A stretch of 64,000 bases of DNA. Source: Paralichthys olivaceus. Its lineage: Eukaryota > Chordata > Actinopteri > Pleuronectiformes > Paralichthyidae. The DNA lies in contig NC_091097.1 in the NCBI RefSeq assembly GCF_024713975.1, forward strand, positions 10,484,361 through 10,548,360, read 5' to 3'. The notes beneath the pieces were generated by a model that saw nothing but the letters and a program-made list of their open reading frames with translations, was not told the DNA's origin and did no database searches. The translations under genes and the position numbers were made by a program. Positions 13,301 through 33,742 of this stretch are shown here, in pieces (position 1 is the stretch's first letter; each line of letters begins with the position of its first letter).

Positions 13301-14861
13301 TTTTAAATACAGACAACCCAAATTGTGTTTGTTATGTTACAGTGTGTTATGTTAACAAATAGATGTTGTGCCACAATCTTATCACTCCTTTGAACTCAAG
13401 ATGCAGCATCTAACGTCAGGATGGCGAGGCAGTTAAAACCCACCTGTGCCCTTGTATTTGTCCACAAAGCAGTACTTCAAGTCGTAGTTGCACAACAGCT
13501 CGTGGACCTCCTGGAAAAGACAGAAGTCAGTGATTTGGACATTTAAAACAACAAATGGATCATATCAGTGTGCATCAGTGACTCAAACAGAACCACACTT
13601 TGTGAGGCTAGGTTTGGATCTTAACATTTGTAAAACTGTTTCAACTGCGCATTTTGCTTGTCACACAATTAACCAATTCGTGTCCACAGGGAAGCTAGTA
13701 ACAAGTGCACCTGTGGGAATGCGTGGGGGGGGGGGATAACTCATTGTTGTAGGAGAAATTGCTCTGAGCTGCTTTTGGCCCATTCACAAACAAAATGGTG
13801 ACGCTGTCTAGCATTTTCTGAAACGTTTTTTTTTTTGTTGCCCACACGCCTTCCCACCTTTTGTTATATTGCAACTCACATCTCGAACCCCCCCCCCCCC
13901 CCCCCCCCCCCCCCCGCAGCACCCCCCCACCCCCCCATCCCCCTTCTGTGTGAACAATGGTACCGCCCGCAGGCCCACCGCTCCCCACGAGTCAGGCACG
14001 TTCCAAAAAAAAAAAAAAAAAAAAATGTGGCATCATGATTAAAATCTGTGGCCGCTTCATGGAGCCAGTTTCACCACCAGACAGGCTGAGGTTTGGTTAA
14101 AAAAAAAACCAGATCAATGAGCAGAGTCCCAGGAGGTTGGCAGTTTGAATAGTGGAATAAATCACATCTATATGTCCCTGCATTGGTTTCACCTATGAGG
14201 CCTGACAGGCAGGTCACACAGGCCACAGATGTCCATTATTGACAGTTATCTGACCACCTAGCTCCTTTAGCCAACTCGACCAAACTAGTTCAAACACAAC
14301 GCTAATCGCGGTGTTCCGAGGCCAACTCTTAATGTTGTATCCGGTATAAAAAACAGCCAAATCACCACGAACCCAATTAGAAGAGGCAGCTAACGAGTTA
14401 AATGGCTAGCGGGGCTAACTTGTGTAGCATGGCAGGCACACTGCAGCTAGGCTAACGCTAGCCAAACGACCCCGTCAATCAATCAATCACACAAGTTTAA
14501 AAAATAGTTCATCTGAGCTGTGGGTTTGAACTCGGACCTGGTTGCTGACGTCGGATGGGAGATTCTTTATGAGGATTTTTCTCCGGTTGTAAAACTCCCG
14601 GCGAGTTCTCTCCAAGCGGCTCTCGATCTCCTCGGGGCTCAGGGATGTCAGGTCCTCGTCGACCCTCCGTTGACACTCGCGTCCCGGCGTCGGTTCCTCC
14701 TCGCCGGCCTCCGCTTCGGAACGCCGACGGTCTCCGGGCATCCAGATCTCGTGATCCGCAGCGAGGTCGTGGTTGTCGTGAAGCGGGCGAGGGGCGAAAC
14801 TGAGTCCCGTGTCTGTGCTTTCGTCCTGGGCAGCTGCGCTAACAGACACAGCGGCAGCCAT
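7398..14861 (-). CDS. raver1: Raver1, ribonucleoprotein PTB-binding 1
   Basis: Fourteen coding exons: 14538-14861, 13444-13510, 12011-12480, 10506-10697, 10279-10399, 10103-10203, 9453-9531, 8916-9109, 8728-8809, 8477-8619, 8205-8276, 7941-8075, 7679-7744, 7398-7544. Phases join cleanly to 730 residues. The family is a nuclear/cytoplasmic co-regulator of PTB splicing repression that also binds vinculin and alpha-actinin. Visible: an acidic N-terminus, the RRM1 start [13 protein letters not shown] (near residue 95), an RRM2 with RNP1 KGYGFVEY, a third RRM ending in [19 protein letters not shown], and PTB-docking motifs SILGDPP (518-524), GLIGENP and LLGDLP. The C-terminus [14 protein letters not shown]...YLKRKRIF is nearly as in mammalian RAVER1. 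The start chosen is MAAAVSV, matching the family; an upstream in-frame ATG exists at 14930. The boundary of exon 7 (9453-9531) rests on phase and could shift by 3 bases. Confidence 0.95.
9861..9885. repeat. (CCA)n microsatellite in raver1 intron
   Basis: About eight CCA/CAC trinucleotide units lie in the raver1 intron between coding exons 6 and 7. The tract is in an intron by phase-consistent splice sites, so it does not encode a histidine or proline run. Confidence 0.7.
11244..11300. repeat. Teleost dispersed repeat core in raver1 intron
   Basis: The motif tgcttttatccaaagcgact followed by tacaataagtgca lies in the long raver1 intron between exons 3 and 4. This core is a widespread interspersed sequence in fish genomes. 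I recognise the motif but do not assign it to a named family. Confidence 0.5.
13888..13941. repeat. C-homopolymer and C-rich tract in raver1 intron 1
   Basis: A run of 28 C at 13888-13915 is followed by further C blocks up to about 13941. Because raver1 is on the minus strand, the pre-mRNA carries the complementary G-runs. An A run of about 21 lies close by at 14005-14025. Confidence 0.85.
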
Positions 14862-14989
14862 CACTCGGGTCGGTGGAAGTTTGGTCCGGTCTGGAAACTC
14901 CGTGTGATTTGAGCAGTTTAAACAATACACACATGGCCCCAGCGACGCTTCTCATTGGACGAGAGGGGGACGCATTCTCCATGACTACG

Positions 14990-15040
14990 ACGTAACGGAG
15001 GGCGGGGGCGGGGCCAGTGGTCCTGCTCTGAATATATAAA
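14990..15040 (-). promoter_or_regulatory. raver1: Putative raver1 promoter (GC boxes, TATA-like)
   Basis: Upstream of the raver1 start, read on the minus strand, a TTTATATATT-type element near 15030-15040 is followed by GGCCCCGCCCCCGCCCTCCG near 15000-15020. Together these look like a TATA-like box and Sp1-type GC boxes 130-180 bp upstream of the ATG. The surrounding 14,600-15,060 is CpG-rich compared with neighbouring DNA. Whether the TATA-like element is used is not shown. Confidence 0.4.
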
Positions 15041-15059
15041 CTGCAGATCGATCCGAGGG

Positions 15060-16618
15060 GCCCCACCAGTCTGCAGGGCCCCACAGGGCCTGTGTAAACA
15101 ATTAGACAGGTCAGAAGGCCCAGTCTGGCATTTTAATTAAACATGCCAAAAACAAACAGAATAAAAAAATTACACATTTAAAAAATCAGTTTTTCTTAAT
15201 CGATCCATATTTGTTTGAGCATCTTTGCCCTCTTCACCACTGCACTCTTGTCATCTGGTCATAACTAGTAGTTAAATATTTGTTGTCCACCATTGCACAT
15301 TTTGTTTCCCCTTTGCACTATTGTCTTGTACAGTTTATTTTGCTAGTTTCTGGTAGTCTGTTGTTAATTGTTTCTGTTTGTGTAAGTAAAGAGAGCCATT
15401 GTCTATATTTTCAGTCTAGTATTAGAGTTAAATGTAGATGAGATGGTATTTAGTTAAAAAAGGAACCAGTAGATTTAGTTTTGGTTGTTAAATAGGCCTC
15501 TCTAGTGTGCAGGATAAATCCATCCATACATTATCTATACTGATTATTCTTTGACGGCTACAGGAGGCTGGAGCCAATTCCAGCTAACATGCAGGATGAA
15601 TCCAGGATGGAAAATTAGATGATCGCTATTACTGTAAAATAAGAAGTCACAGAAAGTCTACACTGGACTGTGGCTACAGAGTAAGATGGCGTGTCTCCAG
15701 CTCCTCACCAACTTCTCATTTCTAGTGTCGTTCTGTTGTACTTTTTCTGTTTATTTGAACTTTTTTTTTGGCACCTTATAATGTTTTATTTTAGTTTTTG
15801 CACTAGTTAATGACATTTGTACTTTATTGTTTATTTGCACTAGTGTATTGGTATATGTATTTTTAGTTAGTCTTATTTTTATTATTTTTATGATACTATT
15901 ACATGTTGAGTTGCTTGAGGTGCCTGGGATTTAAGATTTCCATTGCCAACATGTACACTGTATCTGTTGTGCAGATGACAAATAAAACCTTTGAACCTTT
16001 GGCACTTTGTATCAGCTAATGGGACACTGTTCTCCGCATGTGTCCACAGGAAAATCTCTGCTCCTCCAGTGGCCTTTGCAGTGCAGGCAGGCACTGGAGG
16101 GGCCGATACCGGTTACTAAATGGCACTAAATGATCAAAACCCCAACGGGGGTTCAGATAAACCATTTCCTGGGTCAGTGCTGTTTGTTAAATGTGTCATT
16201 ACCTTAGCCAAGGAGGCTATCTTTTCACCTGTGCTTGTTTGTGTCTTGCTTTATTATTTACAGAAAAACAACTGAACCAGTTTCCACTAATCTTTCATTT
16301 TCTTTAGCATTGCAACATCGGGCATTTTCCAACATTTTCATTTCAGGTATCTTTATTTTGATCTGCTTAGGACAATGTTTTTTTTACAAATTAATTATTT
16401 GCATATAAGACCACATCTCTATTATAAGAACTAGACAGTGCCAGTGTAGCTGTAGTTTTATATCCGTATAAACCAGTGAGGCAATGAGTTCAAATGTAAG
16501 ATAGAAGTGCTGTGTTGCACACAGGAAATCCTGCAACACATCATGTAATACATCTCAACTCCTTTGACACATGCCTCAGTCTACTTCAGTCATTAAAAAA
16601 AGGACATGTTAAAAACTG
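15060..16618. other. Intergenic DNA between tyk2 and raver1
   Basis: No gene is seen. Near 15515-15605 is a copy of a very common fish repeat (atccatccatacattatcta followed by ggctggagccaattccagct). At 15690-16000 a sequence beginning aagatggcgtgtctccagct ends with acaaataaaacctttgaacc, resembling a retroposed or repeat 3' tail on the plus strand. At 16195-16330 lies a partial copy of the 'ccaaggaggctat' dispersed repeat that recurs elsewhere in the window. Confidence 0.55.
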
Positions 16619-16624
16619 TTTATT
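16619..16624 (-). terminator. tyk2: Candidate tyk2 poly(A) signal
   Basis: AATAAA on the minus strand lies about 412 bases past the tyk2 stop codon. It is a plausible cleavage signal. The sequence between it and the stop (16625-17035) holds no coding frame and would be the 3' UTR. Confidence 0.4.
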
Positions 16625-17035
16625 AGATTTTAAATTTGTTTTGATTTATACAAAATTAAATGCAAAGTTAACACACACAAAACACATAACATTTTACATT
16701 TAATGAAATACATCCTGTTCTGAACAGTTTCCCTGGTATTTGCAAACCTTATATTTTTTAAAGATGACAGCTCATACTGGGGGTGTGCCTGCTCATGCTG
16801 CATCTTTCCCCTCGAAATTCAACTCATTAGCCAGGAAAAAAACACATACCAGTTGAATGGATAATTGTGTAAATATCACATATAAGAGGACAGCAGTGGT
16901 TGTATCAAAAAGACATCAATGTAAATAGAGGCAGCAGGCAATGCAGAGCAGGAAACACATTACTGGTTACCAGGTAATAGGTGGTTGCCATAGCTGCAAA
17001 GTGATGACATGTTGACATATAGATATTCAGCTAAT

Positions 17036-25720
<8,685 letters not shown>

Positions 25721-25742
25721 GGTGGGGGTGAGCCACGTCACT

Positions 25743-25743
<1 letters not shown>

Positions 25744-25806
<63 letters not shown>
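25744..25806. repeat. (AC)n microsatellite just upstream of tyk2 ATG
   Basis: About 31 AC units. On the minus strand this is a GT run ending about 23 bases before the tyk2 initiation codon (ATG at 25718-25720). It is therefore either in the 5' leader or in the intron just before the first coding exon, next to a possible acceptor (GTGTCAG at its end). Confidence 0.95.
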
Positions 25807-25807
<1 letters not shown>

Positions 25808-27490
25808 CGTTACTAACAGACTTTTTTTTACCAATCAGATGTTGCAATGGCACGAATCATGTGCGTAAACACAAACGCAATAGTAAGGCAACATCTTGCG
25901 TGTTTCTGTAACAGCATATTCGATACTTCTCATTTTACACCATAATTATTATTATTTTAGAAAAAATAAGTATAGTAACAAATTAAAAAGCACGTGTATG
26001 AATAAAATTAACTTTATTTAAAATGCGACACCAGGTAATTGGATAAACTTGTTAAAGGCCTTCCGGGGATTACACCTTGTCCAACTTGTTTACATGACAT
26101 GTCACAATAAAGCAGCGCACAGTGAAGCAAACACACCCCACTCTTTAATAAATATAAATAGATTCGATATAACGAACAGATTGCGTCACCGAGCCGCTCA
26201 GGAACTTGTCTCCTCGCGTATTTTACGCATGTATCCGACATTATATCCGCAGCAGCCCACTCTGTGACAAGCGCGTCTGTAGTTACCTGAAATCCTCTGT
26301 GGGTGAAGAACTGTCGGCCAGACCTCATATTTTCATCATCGCGGTGTTTCCCAGCCCCACGGGCCGTTCACTGAGTCTCGGGTTAGTCTGGATTTGACGG
26401 AACTAAACCACCGACTGCTGCAGCTTCCCCAAACCGAGCAGGCCACTCCCTCCTCAGGCTGGAGGAGCCGAGCGAGGCGCGCTCAGGCACGTAACTCCCG
26501 GCGGCCTTTCAAAATAAACGTCACTGTATTGTTTGCTGTCTTTGATTTGAAATGGCATAGCAATCATTCGCTTCTTGATTTTGATATTTAGTATTCTTGT
26601 TTTCATTCTTTTTTTCAAATCATTTTCTTTGCTGTGTTTATTTATTTTTTTGTTTATTACTATTTATTTATTATTTATTAAAATTTGATTTCTTTGTATT
26701 TCGTTTTCTTTTAAAAGCCATTTTAAAATTTTTCTTATGTTCTCTCCTTATTTCGAATATCATTTTATCATGTTTTTATTTTCCTCTGTATTGTATGTGA
26801 AGCATACTTGTATGAAAGATGCTATACAAATCAAGTGTATTATATTATAATTATTATATTATAATTAAACATTAATAAAAAAAAAATTTCCCAACAGCAG
26901 CTTCTAACTTTCACTTTATCTTTTTTTTATAGCTTCAGATGTAACATCAACAAAGTTCCAAGTGAGCATGCTCACCTTGTGATTCTAATTTGTCTGACGA
27001 AAACCATGAATAATCCCCAAAACTCTACAAGTACCTACTCGGTGTCAAATGCTGGTTTGACCATATAAAGCTATAGAAAGAGCAGTGCCAGTGTGAGTAA
27101 TTCTCCTCAGGCATAACTACTTTTTGTGCTTATTGTTTGTCGTCTTATAATGTACAACATTAATGACATACGCCTCTGTTGCCCTTCTGTATCACTGCAT
27201 CATGATGTGAAAATGTCATTTATGAATACCAAACACTTCCATTAGAAACCCCAGGCAAACATGCTTTCACAAATTATTTAAAAAGTCTAACAGATGGATC
27301 TTATTCTTGTGATTTTCACAGGTCACTCAGAGATCAACCACAAAACCACAAAAGCTGGACATAATACAATCTTTAGTAAAGCTAGTTGGTAGAAAATGTA
27401 ACATTGGGGGAAATTATCATCTCATTACCCTGAAAGTCAAAACAAATATTTTTAACTTGGAAATGACAAAGAAAAACAAATACACAACAT
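25807..27490. other. tyk2 upstream region and intergenic DNA
   Basis: The segment 26200-26510 is relatively GC- and CpG-rich and may contain the noncoding first exon and promoter of tyk2 on the minus strand; I could not fix a transcription start. From 26580 the DNA is AT-rich. A copy of the common fish repeat tail (agatgctatacaaatcaagt) sits near 26816-26836. No coding exon is recognised. Confidence 0.45.
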
Positions 27491-28412
27491 GGGGCCTGTA
27501 CTACAAAGCACATTCAACACACCCAGATTTTCTTTGAGTTATCTGACCTTGCCTAACCATAAACCACATATGAACCTGAACACTTCATTTACCACAACTA
27601 TGATTACTTTATATGATATGAAAGGAAACTCTGACATGTAAAATTGGTTATGACATTTAACAAGGACACGTAAACAACAAGATCACTTACTAGAAGTAGA
27701 ATAGAAATACGCTAGAAATAAATTATGAATGTAAAAGGTTTAAGGATAAACTGTGTATCAGCACATTCAGTTAATTAAGTTTCTTACTGAGTATTTTCCT
27801 TTTATTGTTTGATGATGAACACTGTTGCCAAAGCAGACGGAACATGTGGTGAATATGTGATGAGGTCAATCGGACTGAAATTTTGTTTTGCAATCATTGG
27901 AATGTGGAGCAGTGTGTGGAGTTTTCCCACTCCACACACTTAGATTGTATTTCTTGTAATGTTGTTTCGAGCAGCAGCAACATAATAACAGTCAAAGCAA
28001 CAACACTGTCAGCAATCAGAATGATTTTTGTTGAGTTAAAATTAAGCTGTAATAGTCAGGATGTATTTAGTCAGTGTGATAAACTCTCCGTTAGTTCGAA
28101 GCTGTTTTAAAACCAGAGTGGACAAATGTAGTCTGGAAGTCTGGAATAGGAAATTAGTTGAAATCTATGAGACGATGAATTGTTCTTTATTATTTATTTG
28201 ATTGTAAATTCTTTAGTCTCTTTCAGGATTCTGTAGAATGACGACTTTGGTTTTCTAGTTACCTCAGACTTAAACACCTCAAGATAAGAGCAGGAGTGCA
28301 GCGTAGGTTAACCATGCTGGTTTACCCCTGTCGGAAGTGAAAAAGCTTCATTACATGATTAAAACTGAAGTTACCTCGTAAACTACAAATCCAGCTTTGA
28401 AGTACAGGCCCC
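27491..28412. mobile_element. 922-bp element with GGGGCCTGTA terminal inverted repeats
   Basis: The left end reads ggggcctgtactacaaagca and the right end, reverse-complemented, reads ggggcctgtacttcaaagct, giving a near-perfect inverted repeat of about 20 bp. The interior has no coding capacity I can see, so it would be a non-autonomous or decayed DNA transposon. It starts about 320 bp beyond the cdc37 stop codon and may reach into the cdc37 3' UTR; an AATAAA on the minus strand at 28186-28191 falls inside it. Confidence 0.65.
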
Positions 28413-28731
28413 TGAAAATGTATAGAATGTTCCAATTGAAACTGATGAAGCAGGCAGACATCCACAAAAATCAACAGGTGTATACACATAAATGTAGGAA
28501 TACAATTTTAGCGATGGCCAAACAAACAAAAGACCTAAATACAAGCAGCGGTTTATTTTCCAAACAGGAGTTTCTGATGCGATGAAGTCATGTAGATCAC
28601 TGAACGCATAATCCCTTAAAACATAATATTTCATTGACCCTTGGTTGGCAAACTAGTCCTAAACATAACGGAGCTGCAATACAGTGGGTAAGTACATTTG
28701 CATGGGCAACAAATCATAGCATCAACATTGA

Positions 28732-31700
28732 TCATTCCTTCTTGGCTTCTTCCTGCTCCTGTTTCACCTCCTCATAGGTGGCATCTTCCTCTTTTTCATC
28801 CCCATCGTCTGTCTTGGAGTTGGGGACCCAGAGCCCCGAGTCTATACACCTCTTCATGAGAGCCTTCGCCTCCTAAAACATGTAAAATCATCACATTTAA
28901 TGCTTGAATGTGTGAAACAGAAAATGAAACATTTACCTAACTGAAATATATTTCCCAACTGGTCACTGTTAAAAAAAAACTTTGGGCATTAACAAAGAAA
29001 CCTACCGTTGGGTCCATTTTGCTAATAACATCTTGTAACATCTGGATGTCCTTCTCATCAAAGCATTTCTGCATCTCCTGCAATTAAGAACGTATGCATG
29101 AAGTGTTTTAAACTTACAAGAAAAGATGAAAAGTAGAGAGTTCCTAGGATTCTTGACGTAAAAAGAACTTACTGGTGGCAGGGACTCGTACACTTCGACA
29201 GGATCTATCCCTCCTGGCCCCAGGCGCTTTTGTCGTTCCTCTTCCTCATACTCCCTCATAGCCTTTTCTATGCGGATCTTTGCCCTGCTGCGAACTCGCT
29301 CCTTAAATGACTCAAGCTCATCAGTAAAAGCTTCCTGGTACTGCTGATCTGCTGTCTGAAATTGACACATATGCACAATTGGTTAATAAAATATGAATTA
29401 TGCTTCTTACACTGGAAATTACCCAAGAACCTTTTGAGGAACTCAGGAATTTAGCTTGCTTTACACCCAGAGGAAGAAATAAAATGAGCTCCTGCTGAAT
29501 TGTTCCTGGTGTAAAGATGTCCCTGCTCCTGTTTCTGTACTTTCTGACTCAAAATCTACTGGGACAGGAGGAAGAGGAAGGCAAAGTAAGGAAGGAAGAC
29601 AGTTGAGTCACGTGGGTGAAAGAGGGAGTACTATTAGAAGCAAAGGAAGTGAATCAGAGGAAATAACCATGGAGATGGGGCCGACACTTCTCCTTTTCTT
29701 TCATTCATTACACTCAACTAAAAACAGAGTCATGCAACAATAAATCTGAGAACAAGATCATTGTTATTTACTCATTTGTGAAAATTGCATTTCAGACACT
29801 TGTTTTTATAGCCATTATTTAACTGACTAGCCCCGCCTTCACAGTTCAATCACTGACTTTAGCTCCTCTGGTTCCATTGTTCCTGGAATGTTTTGGTCTG
29901 TAAAGGAACTACAAGTTATTCAATAAGATTTTGTTGCATTCAAACACATTTAATTACCTTAATCTTGGCGAAAAACTGACGGAAGCACCCGCGGGGATCC
30001 ACCTTGAGGCTTTTGGCCAACTCTAGAATGAACTGCATGACGATGGTCTGATGAGCCACTTGCTCCATCAATGCATGTTTCTATAAAAAAAGGAAACACT
30101 TTCAGAAGAGCATAATCTGGACATCCTAAAATCATAGCGTGTAAGGAATCTGCATTCATAAAAGAAAACAGTCAGCCATTTCTTTTCTTGTTTACCTCCT
30201 CGACTTCAAGGTCAATGCACATGATGACCAGGTAGTTAGCAGTCTCCTCACAGACAAGATGAGGGTTGTCAGACAGGTACTTCTGGCTGTCATCCCAGCG
30301 TCGCATCATGCCTGTAGTAAAGACAGAAATGAAGTAGTGTCATTACTTTCAATTACCAGTATCCCATATAATCCAGTAAATAACAATAAAATCTAAAATT
30401 CTTACCAAAATGTTTGATCTGCTTTTCATTTTTCTCTACAAAGGTTTTATGCTTTTGCTCTTTCTCCTCTTCAGTCTCTTCAGTAGAGTCAGGTTTGACA
30501 TTAACAACACTCTGTGGAGGACAGTGACAGAACATAACCATTAATCATGAACCAATCTGTACAAAATCTGAGTTTTCAGAGATTCATTTAACTCTTAAAC
30601 TAGTGTGTGTTTAATTTGTGATCTATTGTTAATTCCCCCAATCACAAACACTTTACCAACTCATCCACATAGACAAAATGTGAAGTGGTACATTAAGGAA
30701 GACACAACGGCCCTCTCAGCCTCACTACATAATCAGCTCCACAGCAACAAAAAGTCCTTCCAAAGCACACTGGTCCCAAACACCTTCTAATCAGAAGCTG
30801 CAGAAATAAAACAGATGGGCCCATATTGTGATGTTAAAACATTTGGATGGATGGCACAGAGCCTGGACCAGAGGGGAATAGAAAAAGATATTGCATATTT
30901 ATTTACATTTGAATGATAAACCACAAAATAATATGTTTGTTAACACAGTAGAGCAAATACCTCAGCCAAGGCCAACCAACCCTGCATGTGATTTTCTCGT
31001 TCTTGTAGTAGAAAAATAATCATTTATTTGTCATAAAACAGTGCAATGAAAAATCTGTGGATCTCCTCATTTATGCTAATCAGTATTAAATGAGTTTTCT
31101 CAGGCTCCATCACTCCACCAAGATTTGTGTAAATCTGTTAAGTAGATTTTGCATAATTCTGCTAAATATAAACCAACAAAGAAACAGGATTGAAAATATA
31201 ACCTCCTTGGCAGAGGTAATATGAGTCTAATAATTTGAGAGGATTACATACACCCATAGTGTTGGTTTCCTGCTATTGAGAACATGTACCTTTTCTGGCA
31301 TCATTTATGAAACAGTGTGAATCAGGGTTTCCACCAAGGAAATCATGCCCTCATTAAAAATGTATATTATTTTATTTATTACTACTGATTACTACAAATC
31401 TTTGTGAAAGATGATGTACATGTCAGGAAAACCCATTACATTTTTTGCAAGTTCTGTTCAGGGTCGGATCCAGGATTTTTCCAGATTATTCAATATTTTC
31501 AATAATTTCTCAAAGTATAATTCATGGATCCTGCTGAAACAAGTTCAGGGGACTGGTGTGTATGAGTGTGTGGATTTCGGTGCAGATCCTAAATAAAAAT
31601 CTGGGTCTAGTGAATATAAATGTGGTTTTATAATCTTCTTCATTAGAACTTACAAATGGTACCAAGTCAAAAACAGGCTCGAAGTTATGTTTTGTATGTT

Positions 31701-32481
31701 GAACAAGAGTCTACTGGAGGTATGACTCCTCTCTGGCTTTTCTGTGTCTGAGCTTAACTGCAAAAAAAGTCATTGCACACTGGGCGCTCCCCCCCCCCTT
31801 ATCTACCTCACCTTGCTGAAACCTTCCTTGCTGAGCGTGTCCACGTTCCACGGCATCTTCTTCTCTTCCCTGGTGTGCTCATCCCTCTTCTTCTCCCACT
31901 CCCGCGTCTCCTTTTTCAGCCTCTTCTCCTCCGCCGCTGCTTTGCTCAGCTCTGCTTTGGCATCATCTGTTGCCGAAATGTTCAGCTCCTGTACTTTCTT
32001 CTGTGCCTCTGAAAGCTTGCGTCGACTCTCTGCGAGTCCCTTGTTTATGTCTTCAAGTTTGCTGTTGAATTCTTCCATTCGCTCCACCCGAGCCTGAATA
32101 ACAGAGGTCATGAGATGATGAGATCAGTCCCAACCACAGGGACTAGACAGGGATCTCCAACATTGATCTTTACAGATATCCAGGATGCACTATTTGAAAA
32201 TATAGGGCCAAGTACAGCAAGCTAAGCTACTGCAATGCAATCATTTTGATATGATGAAGTTATACAGCACCCAGTGGGGAAGAAGACAAGCTAACACCTC
32301 ACAGCTAACATGTATGTGCATCATTTCCACCTCAGAGAAACTACTTAAAAACAGATTTATCCTAAAGCTGTACCTGGTGTCTCCATCTGAAGAGACTGGG
32401 GGTGTCGATGTTGGGGTGGGTATCATCTTCATCGTCTGACACCTCGATGTGGTCCCACACACTGTAGTCTATCTTGGACAT
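28732..32481 (-). CDS. cdc37: Cdc37, Hsp90 co-chaperone for kinases
   Basis: Eight coding exons: 32374-32481, 31812-32093, 30406-30511, 30196-30311, 29958-30080, 29173-29355, 29006-29077, 28732-28872, joining in phase to 376 residues (human 378). Cdc37 recognises unstable protein kinases and loads them on Hsp90 in the cytosol. The N-terminus [15 protein letters not shown] carries the conserved CK2-type serine (Ser15 here). A coiled-coil region (about 37-120) is rich in Glu/Lys, followed by [15 protein letters not shown]. The Hsp90-binding middle domain includes [13 protein letters not shown] and the C-terminal part includes [17 protein letters not shown] and [12 protein letters not shown]. 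The very C-terminus is acidic ([18 protein letters not shown]) and diverges from mammals, as expected. It lies between cmc4 and tyk2 on the same strand; Tyk2 is the sort of kinase Cdc37 could serve, but no regulatory link is shown here. Confidence 0.97.
31095..31625. repeat. Two dispersed repeat fragments in cdc37 intron 2
   Basis: Bases 31095-31220 are a reverse-oriented copy (reverse complement begins ctgccaaggaggttatattt) of the 'ccaaggaggttat' family. Bases 31440-31625 resemble the 3' half of the same family in forward orientation (ggatccaggatttttccaga, cggtgcagatcctaaataaa). Both are noncoding. Confidence 0.5.
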
Positions 32482-32699
32482 GATGCCAGGGACAACACAG
32501 CACAAGCGGCGTTAGCTCGGAATGTGACTTCGTGGGCAAACCGACCTCCAGCGGAGCTTCAGTCCGGAAAACACACCACAGACGAAAGCTGCACTTCGCA
32601 CAGAATGTGTGGTTGTTGGTCGGTGCAGAGACGGGCGGTGTTCAGCCGACACAGACTCAGATTGAGCTAGCTAGCATCGGCTAACGGGGCGACTGTACT

Positions 32700-32768
32700 T
32701 TCTAGAAAGAATTGCTGCTGCTCATTTCCGCTCAACGTCCCTGCGTCATTGCGTCGCAGGCGTACGTC
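32700..32768 (-). promoter_or_regulatory. cdc37: Putative cdc37 promoter with heat-shock-like and CRE-like sites
   Basis: About 220 bp upstream of the cdc37 ATG is TTCTAGAA followed by AGAAT (32700-32712), which fits two inverted nTTCn/nGAAn units of a heat-shock element with a partial third. At 32762-32768 is TACGTCA, a CRE-like site, in CpG-rich DNA. These are motif matches only. Confidence 0.35.
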
Positions 32769-33370
32769 ATCACGTAAACAGCGTCTCAAACTTCAGCCTC
32801 CACAATGATCCTAAATCAACAAATGGCTTCAAACCTGAACCTCTAACTGTTTTAATGAAAAAGAGTCTTTCTTTCTTGTTTGGGCCATATTGACATGTTT
32901 GTGTTTATATAAAGATTAAATGTCAATTAAAATTTAATATTATTATTGTAAATGTTGTTATTAATATCACTTATAACAATCATCATTAGTTTAAAGACTA
33001 TAATCATTCAATGATTTCCCAATTTGGGATCAATAAAGTACATCTATCTTTCTATCACTGCTCCTGAGTGAAGGTTGTGTTATTAAAACTCTTCTTTTAC
33101 AAACACTTGATAAACGGCAAACACAATTTTTACATATGTAGATCTCATTTAAATAATAATAACTACTTTATTTACAGAGCACTTTTAGTGGTAACCTTAT
33201 TTACAAAGTGCTTTACAAGGGCAGCAAAATAAAAAAACACAGGCCAGAAAATAATGAGCACAGCAAAACTCAAGGAATCATAAATATTAAAAGACAATGT
33301 GTTTTACCTCCTCACTGTACTTACACAATACATACAGATTATAATGATATATTAGACATCTGTGATATTG
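32769..33370. other. AT-rich intergenic DNA between cmc4 and cdc37
   Basis: No coding frame is seen. Near 33165-33222 is a copy of a common fish repeat end (ctttatttacagagcacttt and acaaagtgctttacaagg). The rest is AT-rich with no recognisable structure. Confidence 0.5.
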
Positions 33371-33378
33371 CTCTAGAT

Positions 33379-33742
33379 CGGGGGTCTCAAACTCAATTAA
33401 CCTGGGGGCCGCTGGAGGTAGAGTCTGGGCCGCATCAAGTACTCCAAAATGTACAACTTATCCAATCTTCTCAATCTTTATGATGAACAGTTCTTTGACA
33501 TGAACGGTTCTTCAGAACGGAATCACGTTTCAATCAAGCTAATTCGCTTTGGCTAACTTGACAACAAACACCACTGGAATCTGTGAGGGCAAGCACAGCC
33601 TGCACGACGACTCGACAAAAAGGTGCGTTTAAGAAAAATGCGTGGGCCGCACTAACACTTAACTTTGATGTCAAGTAGGGGGCCACAAAATATTGTCCAG
33701 CGGTCCGCAATTGGCCCGCTGGCCACAAGTTTGAGTCCCCTG
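33379..33742. mobile_element. hAT-type MITE with 8-bp target site duplication
   Basis: The left end ggggtctcaaactcaattaa and the right end acaagtttgagtcccctg form terminal inverted repeats (GGGGTCTCAAACT against GGGGACTCAAACT). The flanks CTCTAGAT (33371-33378) and CTATAGAT (33743-33750) match at 7 of 8 positions, the 8-bp duplication expected for hAT transposition. The body (gggggccgctggaggtagag, ctgggccgcatcaagt) is a type I know as abundant in fish genomes. It has no transposase frame. Confidence 0.8.

Noticed and set aside
13695-14038. Gly-rich and Pro-rich frames around 13.7-14.0 kb
   Set aside because: They come from the C-homopolymer tract in raver1 intron 1.
14487-14930. Upstream ATG at 14930 as the raver1 start
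   Set aside because: It adds 23 residues unlike the family. The internal MAAAVSV at 14861 fits the known N-terminus; the upstream ATG is probably in the 5' UTR or promoter-proximal DNA.
26014-26328. A 104-residue frame upstream of tyk2
   Set aside because: It has no resemblance to the JAK N-terminus, and the first true coding exon (25537-25720) already has a good ATG and continues in phase. Any exon here is likely noncoding leader.
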